Origin: Succinatimonas sp. UBA6849
GTDB taxonomy: Bacteria > Pseudomonadota > Gammaproteobacteria > Enterobacterales > Succinivibrionaceae
DNA: 6,927 nt
Assembly: GCA_002449335.1 (NCBI GenBank)
Contig: DKDL01000105.1
Location: forward strand, 1-6,927
Direction of reading: 5' to 3'
Under the pieces are notes generated by a model. It was not told where the DNA came from, searched no databases, and saw nothing but the letters and a program-made list of their open reading frames with translations. The first letter of the stretch is position 1; every line of letters starts with the position of its first letter. The translations under genes were made by a program, and so were the position numbers. Positions 1-5,433 of this stretch are shown one piece after another.

Positions 1-1
1 T

Positions 2-445
2 CTTCCAAACGCATATCTAGTAACAGGTGGTGGCTGGAAGAAACTGGTGTCATTAAATATTTCAAATGACGATTTTAGAAAAGCCTTAAAAGATCAGTGT
101 GGTATTGGTCATTTTGTAGATCACTACGGTATGGTAGAGCAGACTGGTTGCATCTATGCTCAATGCGAATGTGGTCACTTGCATGCAAGTATCTACTCAG
201 ATGTAATTCCTCGCAGAGCAAATGACTTTTCTGTATGTGATATAGGTGAGAAGGGAATTATTCAAGTAGTATCAGTGCTACCTCACTCATACCCAGGACA
301 TTCTTTATTAACCGAAGATGAAGGTATTATCTTAGGAGAGGATGATTGTCCTTGTGGTCGAAAAGGCAAGTATTTCAAACTAACAGGTCGTATTAAACAA
401 GCTGAGTTAAGAGGATGTAGTGATACCTATGCAGCAAAATTCTGA
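2..445 (+). CDS. LuxE-family acyl-protein synthetase, C-terminal part (5' end outside the window)
   Basis: The reading frame is open from base 2, and the residues before the first in-window start codon (GTG at 47) already match the family (GGGWKKL, fragment residues 9-15). The gene is therefore cut by the window edge. About 147 residues are visible; LuxE proteins are usually about 370. LuxE enzymes are relatives of adenylating ligases: they turn a fatty acid into acyl-AMP and move the acyl group to their own cysteine, from which LuxC reduces it to an aldehyde. Visible motifs are YGMVEQTG (fragment residues 42-49, the adenylate-binding Y-G-x-x-E), SYPGHSLLTED, CPCGRKGKYFKLTGR and RGCSDTY close to the C-terminus. 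The cysteine of RGCSDTY sits 9 residues from the end, where the acyl-accepting Cys364 of Vibrio LuxE is expected; this equivalence is inferred from position. A second cysteine group (CIYAQCECGHLH plus CPCG) could bind a metal. The gene overlaps the LuxC-family gene, matching their partnership. The family call is firm; the substrate is unknown. Confidence 0.9.
   Translation, partial: LPNAYLVTGGGWKKLVSLNISNDDFRKALKDQCGIGHFVDHYGMVEQTGCIYAQCECGHLHASIYSDVIPRRANDFSVCDIGEKGIIQVVSVLPHSYPGHSLLTEDEGIILGEDDCPCGRKGKYFKLTGRIKQAELRGCSDTYAAKF
411..422 (+). promoter_or_regulatory. Ribosome-binding site and GTG start inside the luxE-like 3' end
   Basis: GAGG at 411-414 is followed by 5 bases and the GTG at 420. 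The same bases encode the Arg-Gly-Cys-Ser segment of the upstream synthetase that holds its likely acyl-accepting cysteine (codon 416-418). This favours GTG 420 over ATG 429 as start and suggests coupled translation of the two partners. Confidence 0.55.
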
Positions 446-1655
446 TGTATTAAAAAATGTTAATTTTCTGGTAGGTAGTGCTGAATTTATTGAGAACTCT
501 CAAAACACACCTTCCTTGCAGCTTTTTGATGAAAGAGTAGTCTCTTTCTTAGATAGAGTCTCTCATGTACTTCTTTCTGAGCGCATTGTAAAACAATATT
601 CAGATGTTGTGTCATGGGCTTTCTGGGTAAGAAAGGCATCTATATTAAAAGAAAAGCCTCGCTATGAGAACAAAACAAAATTAGGTCGAGGCGTTGCTTT
701 TCATATTGCTCCATCAAATGTACCAGTAAATTTTGCTGTATCTTTAACCTCATCTTTATTAGCAGGAAACATCAGTATTGTCAGAGTGTCTTCAAAAGAC
801 TTCGAACAAGTAACTTTAATCTGCAATGCCCTTAATAAGGTTCTTTTAGAAGATGAATACTCATTTCTAAAAAGATATATTGTGATTGTAAGATACGAGC
901 ATGATCTTTTAGTTAACGATTATCTATCATCAATATGTGATTTAAGAATTGTCTGGGGAGGCAATAGAACAGTTGAAGAGTTGAGAAAATCACCTCTACC
1001 ACCTCGTTCTATAGAAATGACTTTCCCTGACAGGTACTCATTATCAATCATCAACTCTGATGAATATCTAAAGCAAGATCCTAAAAAGATTGCATCGCTG
1101 TTTTACATTGATACCTATTTTACAGATCAAAATGCATGCAGTTCCTCACGCCTTATTGTATGGACTGGTAGTAAGGTAAAAGATGCTCAAGACATCTTTT
1201 TTAAAGCCTTAAAGGCTCTAGTTGATGAAAAATACAGCATGTCGACAATTCTTGCAGTCGACAAGTTAAATGCTTTATGTGAACTTGCCTTAACGCACAA
1301 AGAAGTCAATAAAGTAGGTTCTGATAACGTTGTTATGAGAGTTTCTTTAAAAGAGCTTTCAGATGATGTTTTGGATTACAAAATGAGTGGTGGCTATTTC
1401 TTTGAATATGCAACTAATGATTTACAAGATCTTGTTCCAATTCTAAAAAAGCAATGTCAGACAATTTCTTATTTAGGGGTAGATCCTAAAACCATTCAGT
1501 CATTGGTATTAGAAAATGGTGTTCGTGGTGTAGACAGAATTGTGCCATTGGGGCATACCATGGATCTTGAGTTTTTCTGGGATGGCTATGACATGATTGA
1601 TGCAATGTCTAGAAATGTCGATGTGATTGCTTTTTCAAACAATAAAGCGGTCTAG
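420..1655 (+). CDS. LuxC-family acyl-CoA / acyl-protein reductase
   Basis: NADPH-dependent reductase of the LuxC family, an aldehyde-dehydrogenase relative. It takes the acyl group from LuxE (or acyl-CoA) onto its own cysteine and reduces it to an aldehyde. The 411-residue product is somewhat shorter than the roughly 480 of luminous-bacterium LuxC. Family landmarks are GRGVAFHIAPSNVPVN (residues 89-104, nucleotide-binding region), TDQNACSSSRLIVW (235-248, with Cys240 the expected nucleophile), WGGNRTVEELR (179-189) and the C-terminal VDRIVPLGHTMDLEFFWDGY (371-390). I chose the GTG at 420 because GAGG at 411-414 lies 5 bases before it. An ATG at 429, three codons later, is possible but would sit 14 bases from that site. 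The start lies inside the upstream LuxE-family gene (26-base overlap), so the two are probably translationally coupled and form a complex. No luciferase genes are nearby, so light production is not implied. Confidence 0.92.
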   Translation: MIPMQQNSDVLKNVNFLVGSAEFIENSQNTPSLQLFDERVVSFLDRVSHVLLSERIVKQYSDVVSWAFWVRKASILKEKPRYENKTKLGRGVAFHIAPSNVPVNFAVSLTSSLLAGNISIVRVSSKDFEQVTLICNALNKVLLEDEYSFLKRYIVIVRYEHDLLVNDYLSSICDLRIVWGGNRTVEELRKSPLPPRSIEMTFPDRYSLSIINSDEYLKQDPKKIASLFYIDTYFTDQNACSSSRLIVWTGSKVKDAQDIFFKALKALVDEKYSMSTILAVDKLNALCELALTHKEVNKVGSDNVVMRVSLKELSDDVLDYKMSGGYFFEYATNDLQDLVPILKKQCQTISYLGVDPKTIQSLVLENGVRGVDRIVPLGHTMDLEFFWDGYDMIDAMSRNVDVIAFSNNKAV

Positions 1656-1719
1656 ACAAAGTTTAAAGTAGAAAAGAAAAGCTAGGCTCTTTGTGAAGTT
1701 ACCGATCTTTCAACAATAC

Positions 1720-1734
1720 TATATCTAAGATATA
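1720..1734. promoter_or_regulatory. Perfect 7-bp palindrome upstream of the ACP gene (possible operator)
   Basis: TATATCT and AGATATA form a perfect inverted repeat around one central A (1727). It lies in the 198-base gap between the LuxC-like and ACP genes, about 120 bases before the ACP start. This size and symmetry suit a dimeric repressor or activator site. AT-rich DNA produces such palindromes by chance, and no clear promoter lies beside it, so operator function is only a suggestion. The rest of the gap shows no convincing promoter or terminator. Confidence 0.25.
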
Positions 1735-1853
1735 CGCAGTCATACGGAAAGTATCTACGTTAAATTTACTCTGTGTTATATTGTATTCCATTACTTTAGC
1801 TTCTATTTTGTCTGCCGTTAATAGATAAAATACATAAATAGGATATACTTAAA

Positions 1854-2090
1854 ATGACTAATAAAGAAAAATATATAAACTGCTTTGTAGAAGCACTAGA
1901 AGTTCCAGCAGATAAAGTTGAAAACCTAGAATACCAAGGCGTTGAGTCATGGGATTCAGTAGGTCATATGTCTCTAGTAGCTGCAATTGAAGATGCCTTT
2001 GATATCATGATGGATACTGATGATATTGTTGATTTAAGCTCTTTTGCTAAAGGCATTGAGATCTTAAAGAAATACGATATTGAGATTTAG
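1854..2090 (+). CDS. Acyl carrier protein
   Basis: A 78-residue acidic protein of typical ACP length. The motif WDSVGHMSLVAAIEDAF (residues 33-49) contains Ser35, the expected attachment site for the 4'-phosphopantetheine arm; the usual form of the motif is D-S-(L/V). The protein would carry an acyl group as a thioester between the enzymes encoded around it. It is probably a dedicated carrier rather than the housekeeping AcpP: it lacks the AcpP-type DSLDTVE sequence and sits among acyl-modifying genes instead of fabD/fabF. The ATG is preceded by AGGA at 1840-1843, a 10-base spacing. The SDR gene follows after 50 bases. The likely loading enzyme is the AMP-forming ligase at 3916-5319. Needing a phosphopantetheinyl transferase is general ACP knowledge; none is encoded in the window. 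Confidence 0.92.
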   Translation: MTNKEKYINCFVEALEVPADKVENLEYQGVESWDSVGHMSLVAAIEDAFDIMMDTDDIVDLSSFAKGIEILKKYDIEI

Positions 2091-2140
2091 TGCGATTACT
2101 CTTAATTCTATAAGACTTCATAAATAAAAGGTTTCATTTA

Positions 2141-2890
2141 ATGGATCTTCTAAAAGATAAAACAGCTGTTATTACTGGTGCTCATCGAGGTATCGGAAAG
2201 GCAATCTTAGAAAAGTTTTGTGATTACGGATGCAATTGTTTTGTATTAAACCGTAAAGAAGATCCTGCTTTTACAGAATACTGTGAAAATCTTCAAAAAG
2301 AGTATTCTGTAAGAATAGATTTGTTTTATGCTGATTTCTCATCTGAAGATGAGATTAAAACTGCTGTAAAGCAAATCATTTCAAAGAAAGTCCCAATTGA
2401 TATCTTAGTAAATAATGTTGGCGTAGCTTACCCACAGAACATGTTTACTATGACCAAGTTAGAGGCAATCAAAGATACTTTTGAAGTAAATCTGTTTTCA
2501 TCAATTCTTGTAACTCAGCTAATCTCACGTTCAATGATGAGAAATAAAAAGGGAAGCATCGTTTTTATTTCTTCATCAGCAGCCTTCGACGGTGGTGCCA
2601 ATATTGAATACAGTGCAAGCAAAGCAGCCATTATAGGCGCTATGCGTAGAATGGCCATAGAGTTAGGTAACTTTGGAATTAGAGTTAATGCTGTAGCTCC
2701 AGGTCTTACTTCAACTGATATGGGAAATTCTATGTCAGCCGAAGATGAAGCTGATGCTGTTTCAAGAAATATCATGAAAAGAAAAGCAGATCCTTCTGAA
2801 ATAGCTGATGCTGTAGCTTTCCTATCATCAGACATGTCTCGTTTTATTACAGGACAGGTTTTAAGAGTTGATGGTGGCTTACTAAAGTAG
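2141..2890 (+). CDS. Short-chain dehydrogenase/reductase, FabG-like 3-oxoacyl-ACP reductase
   Basis: A 249-residue classical SDR, the usual FabG size. It shows the cofactor motif TGAHRGIG (12-19), the NNVG motif (91-94), the catalytic Asn117, Ser144 or Ser145 in ISSSAAF, and the Y157-SAS-K161 active-site pair. PG with a following T (187-190) and GQVLRVDGG (238-246) complete the fold. A basic pair at the end of the second strand (NRKE, Arg38-Lys39) suggests NADPH rather than NADH. Closest in type to FabG, which reduces 3-oxoacyl-ACP to 3-hydroxyacyl-ACP. The adjacent ACP makes an ACP-bound keto substrate likely, but SDRs vary widely in substrate and a sugar or alcohol substrate cannot be excluded. 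The start ATG has AAAGG at 2127-2131, 9 bases upstream. Confidence 0.9.
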   Translation: MDLLKDKTAVITGAHRGIGKAILEKFCDYGCNCFVLNRKEDPAFTEYCENLQKEYSVRIDLFYADFSSEDEIKTAVKQIISKKVPIDILVNNVGVAYPQNMFTMTKLEAIKDTFEVNLFSSILVTQLISRSMMRNKKGSIVFISSSAAFDGGANIEYSASKAAIIGAMRRMAIELGNFGIRVNAVAPGLTSTDMGNSMSAEDEADAVSRNIMKRKADPSEIADAVAFLSSDMSRFITGQVLRVDGGLLK

Positions 2891-2919
2891 TGTAGTGAGA
2901 TAATAGTCCCATATTAGTT

Positions 2920-2975
2920 AAGGAACTTACTCTACGTTAAGTACAGATTTGACAAATAACCGATAAGTTCCTTTT
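2920..2975 (+). terminator. 10-bp inverted repeat with T-tail between SDR and esterase genes (terminator or attenuator candidate)
   Basis: AAGGAACTTA (2920-2929) and TAAGTTCCTT (2964-2973) are perfect reverse complements, and the 3' arm runs into TTTT (2972-2975). The loop is long (34 bases) and contains a smaller imperfect hairpin, TCTAC (2931-2935) against GTA-c-AGA (2941-2947). The position, 30 bases after the SDR stop and 43 before the esterase start, fits a partial terminator. The long loop and short T-run make an efficient intrinsic terminator doubtful. Confidence 0.4.
2934..2950. repeat. Copy 1 of an intergenic repeated motif ACGTTAAG(a)TACAGATTT
   Basis: The 17 bases match 6695-6712 exactly apart from one extra A in the second copy. 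In both places TTAGTTAA occurs a short way upstream (2914-2921 and 6664-6671). The core ACGTTAA occurs once more on this strand, at 1757-1763, also between genes. It could be a shared regulator site or a remnant of a small dispersed repeat. Confidence 0.35.
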
Positions 2976-3017
2976 AGCAGTCTTTTCAATATCTAATAAG
3001 TCTTACAAGAGCTGCAT

Positions 3018-3803
3018 ATGATAAGAATGACCTTAAAAATTGACTCTCTAATTCTTCATGAAACTGTTGAGGTCAAAGTAGCTCTTCCTTGTTCTATTTT
3101 AAACATTGGTAAAAAGTTCAAAACAGTATGGGCGCTACACTGTGCCATGTCTTCAGGTGATATCTTTTTTGAAAGATTATCTATGCTAGATTATGTTGAG
3201 TCTTTAAAACTAATAGTTGTAGCTCCTTCATTACCAAACACTTTTTTTGTAAATTCAAATGCAGGAAAGTATGGTGATTTTCTGGATTTAGAACTTTATC
3301 CAATGTTAAAGAATATGTTACCTATCTCAGAAAACAGAGATGATAACCTCTTGTTAGGTGTATCAATGGGCGCATATGGTGCTTTATCATGGATGTTAAG
3401 AAGATCTGATTTTTTCTCAACTGTGGTAGCAATAAGTGGCTATTATGATCATACCTTGCCATATGATGACAGATTGAAGACACAAAGAGTGACTTTTGCC
3501 TTATCAAAAATTATTCATCCTTATATGGAAAAGATCTTTTTATCAGAAGACAGTCAAAGTCCTAATAAAATAGAAGAAGGAATAAGTAGTTTTACATTTA
3601 AAGAAAAGACTAATAAAGAAAACACTAATTTTCTGTTCTATACAGGATCTTGTGATTATTTAACCAAAGAGCAAACTAAACACATCTATGATCTAGCCAT
3701 GAAACATGGACTTAAGGCTTTGTTCAAAGAAGTTGACGGTGAGCACGATGTTAAAGCTTGGTCTTTGGCTATAAAAGATGCTATGGATAAGATCTTCAAC
3801 TAA
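3018..3803 (+). CDS. Esterase-family alpha/beta hydrolase, probable acyl thioesterase/transferase of the cluster
   Basis: A 261-residue cytosolic hydrolase of the putative-esterase (esterase D-like) family. The nucleophile elbow is LLGVSMGAYGAL (112-123) with Ser116 in G-x-S-x-G. The acid is probably Asp213 (YTGSCDYL) and the histidine His243 in GEHDVKAW, the order and form usual for the family. No signal peptide is seen. The normal HG oxyanion loop after the first core strand is replaced by HCAMSSG (41-47), which is atypical. In lux systems the acyl-transferase LuxD, an unrelated-in-detail alpha/beta hydrolase, releases fatty acid from acyl-ACP for LuxE. Here this enzyme is the only hydrolase and may play that part; that is inference from position. 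The ATG at 3018 follows AAGAG (3007-3011) by 6 bases. A second ATG at 3027 would remove three residues. Confidence 0.85.
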   Translation: MIRMTLKIDSLILHETVEVKVALPCSILNIGKKFKTVWALHCAMSSGDIFFERLSMLDYVESLKLIVVAPSLPNTFFVNSNAGKYGDFLDLELYPMLKNMLPISENRDDNLLLGVSMGAYGALSWMLRRSDFFSTVVAISGYYDHTLPYDDRLKTQRVTFALSKIIHPYMEKIFLSEDSQSPNKIEEGISSFTFKEKTNKENTNFLFYTGSCDYLTKEQTKHIYDLAMKHGLKALFKEVDGEHDVKAWSLAIKDAMDKIFN

Positions 3804-3827
3804 CAATAAGATAATGAAGTTGAAGCG

Positions 3828-3855
3828 AGATTTGTTCAAATCATCAATCAAATCT
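3828..3855. repeat. 7-bp inverted repeat upstream of the ligase gene
   Basis: AGATTTG (3828-3834) pairs with CAAATCT (3849-3855) across 14 bases. A competing pairing exists, because GATTTG (3829-3834) also matches CAAATC at 3837-3842. It sits in the 112-base gap between the esterase stop and the ligase start. No T-tail follows, so a terminator is unlikely; a leader structure is possible but unproven. Confidence 0.25.
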
Positions 3856-3904
3856 TCACTTAAATCATAGTTGTCGCAGACACGCAAACTAGAGTTCATT
3901 AAAC

Positions 3905-3918
3905 AGGATGAGAGAATG
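3905..3918 (+). promoter_or_regulatory. Ribosome-binding site fixing the ligase start at ATG 3916
   Basis: AGGA at 3905-3908 stands 7 bases before the ATG at 3916. The in-frame TTG at 3871 has no such site, and the 15 extra residues it would add do not resemble the family N-terminus. ATG 3916 is therefore preferred. Confidence 0.7.
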
Positions 3919-5319
3919 TTTAATCTTGAGAAATATAAAAATAAAACAGCTCTCATATTAGAGGCTGAGAAAACAGTTTCATATTCTGCTTTAGCTTGTA
4001 TCTGTAAAGATATCTACAGTCAGATTCAAAAAAGATGTCTTGTAGTGATCTTATGTGAAAACGAACTAGGTGCTTTAGCATCCTATATAAGTTGCATTCA
4101 AAACAGAGTCGTACCTATCCTATTAGATGCAAAAATCGATAAAAGTCTATTGGATAACATCATAGAAGCATATAAGCCTGATTATGTTATCTGTAAGAAA
4201 GGCTGTCATGATGATCTTGGCAAAAGCATCTATTCTTTTTGTGAAAATATTGATCCTTATAAAGTAGTAAAAACTCAATATACAAATGCCTATAAGTTGC
4301 ATGACGACTTGGCTCTGCTTCTCTCTACCTCAGGTTCAACAGGTTCTCCTAAATTTGTAAGACTAAGTTATAAGAACTTAAGTTCTAACACCGCATCCAT
4401 TATCGAATATTTAAAAATCACCTCAAATGATGTAGCTATAACATCACTTCCGATGAATTACACCTATGGCTTGAGTGTTATCAATACGCACCTAGAAGCA
4501 GGGGCATCTCTAGTGCTTACAAACTCAAGTCTGATGCAAAAAGAGTTTTGGAGTCTATTTGATAGTTGCGGTGTAACGTCATTTTCTGGAATTCCTTATA
4601 CCTATGAAATGTTAAATCGCTTAAGATTTACAAGAAAAGAACATCCATCATTAAGACAGATGACTCAAGCAGGAGGACATCTTGAGGAAAGACTACAAAA
4701 ACTATTTACTGAATACTGCAATCAGTACTCAAAAGAATTTGTAGTTATGTATGGTCAGACAGAAGCTACCTCAAGAATGGCATATCTTCCAGCAGAGATG
4801 TCCTTAAATAAAATAGGCTCAATTGGAATTGCTATTCCAAATGGGCAATTCTGTTTGCAAGATGATAATGGCAATGCAATTTTACAAACAAATGTAGAAG
4901 GTGAGCTTTGTTATAAAGGTGATAATGTATCTTTAGGCTATGCCTCTTCTTGTGAAGATCTAAGTTTGGGTGATGAAAATCACGGATTTTTGAAAACAGG
5001 TGATCTTGCAAAGTTTGATGATGACGGATATTTCTTTATTACAGGTCGTAAAAAAAGATTTGTAAAAATCTTTGGTAACAGAGTAAATCTTGATGAATGT
5101 GAGAATTTACTAAAGGATAAATTTAATCTTACAGATCTTGCTTGCACTGGCAATGACTCAAAGATCTGTATTTATCTAAAAGATGACAGCTTAAAAGATC
5201 AAGTTATATCTTTTCTAGCTAATTTGACTCATCTTCATCCATCAGCTTTTACTGTTAAGATAGTTGAAGATATTCCAAAAAATAGTTCAGGAAAAGTTTT
5301 GTACTATTCCCTTTTGTGA
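3916..5319 (+). CDS. AMP-forming acyl ligase (acyl-CoA / acyl-ACP synthetase, ANL superfamily)
   Basis: A 467-residue adenylating enzyme that activates a carboxylic acid with ATP to acyl-AMP and passes it to a thiol. Core motifs occur in the right order: the P-loop STSGSTGSPK (137-146), MYGQTE (278-283), GELCYKGDNVSLGY (329-342), LKTGDL (359-364), DDDGYFFITGRKKRFVKIFG (368-387) and the C-terminal NSSGK with catalytic Lys460. The protein is short for the superfamily (often 500-550), mainly in the N-terminal region. The start was moved from an upstream TTG to ATG 3916 because of a good ribosome-binding site; the protein then opens with LEKYKNKTALI, as family members do. It is the last gene of the cluster. 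With a free ACP encoded upstream and no separate peptide-synthetase domains, acyl-ACP loading is the likeliest role, but CoA as acceptor cannot be excluded. The substrate cannot be read from the binding pocket by eye. Confidence 0.9.
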   Translation: MFNLEKYKNKTALILEAEKTVSYSALACICKDIYSQIQKRCLVVILCENELGALASYISCIQNRVVPILLDAKIDKSLLDNIIEAYKPDYVICKKGCHDDLGKSIYSFCENIDPYKVVKTQYTNAYKLHDDLALLLSTSGSTGSPKFVRLSYKNLSSNTASIIEYLKITSNDVAITSLPMNYTYGLSVINTHLEAGASLVLTNSSLMQKEFWSLFDSCGVTSFSGIPYTYEMLNRLRFTRKEHPSLRQMTQAGGHLEERLQKLFTEYCNQYSKEFVVMYGQTEATSRMAYLPAEMSLNKIGSIGIAIPNGQFCLQDDNGNAILQTNVEGELCYKGDNVSLGYASSCEDLSLGDENHGFLKTGDLAKFDDDGYFFITGRKKRFVKIFGNRVNLDECENLLKDKFNLTDLACTGNDSKICIYLKDDSLKDQVISFLANLTHLHPSAFTVKIVEDIPKNSSGKVLYYSLL

Positions 5320-5371
5320 ATATAACAGTATAAAGATAGCTTTACAAAGCTTATAAGTGTAATCTGTCAAA

Positions 5372-5403
5372 TGCGAGATGAATATAATCAAATTCATCTC
5401 ACA
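5372..5403. terminator. Hairpin between convergent genes (bidirectional terminator candidate)
   Basis: GAGATGAAT (5375-5383) and ATTCATCTC (5392-5400) form a perfect 9-bp stem with an 8-base loop. Two more pairs (TG/CA) extend it beyond one mismatch. It lies between the ends of the + strand ligase gene (5319) and the - strand methyltransferase gene (5434), where a shared terminator is expected. Read on the - strand the stem is followed by TTTGACAG, a short T-run; on the + strand there is almost no T-run. A smaller imperfect hairpin (AGCTTT/AAAGCT, 5338-5351) precedes it. Confidence 0.5.
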
Positions 5404-5433
5404 TTGAATCGTTAAAGTAAATAACTTACAGAA

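Noticed and set aside
47..445. GTG at 47 as the true start of the first gene
   Set aside because: The frame is open upstream to base 2 and encodes conserved LuxE-family residues (GGGWKKL) before this codon; the gene is cut by the window edge.
2515..2835. - strand open frame opposite the SDR gene
   Set aside because: Lies wholly within a strongly supported SDR gene, and its product has no recognisable motif.
2940..2966. sigma-28 (flagellar) promoter from ACCGATAA at 2959-2966
   Set aside because: The -10-like element matches well, but the -35 position does not resemble TAAAGTTT at the needed spacing.
2949..2977. sigma-70 promoter from the perfect TTGACA at 2949-2954
   Set aside because: At 17 bases' spacing the -10 position reads TTTTAG, a poor match; a -35 alone is not enough.
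3322..3507. - strand open frame opposite the esterase gene
   Set aside because: Antisense to the catalytic core of a clear hydrolase; no ribosome-binding site or family signal.
3871..3915. TTG 3871 as the start of the AMP ligase
   Set aside because: It lacks a ribosome-binding site, while ATG 3916 has AGGA at 7 bases and gives a family-like N-terminus.
3693..3956. - strand open frame over the esterase/ligase junction
   Set aside because: Overlaps both real genes and shows no known motif; probably chance in AT-rich DNA.
2..5319. Bioluminescence operon
   Set aside because: No luxA, luxB, luxD or luxG homologue is visible, and the gene order and partners differ from luxCDABE.
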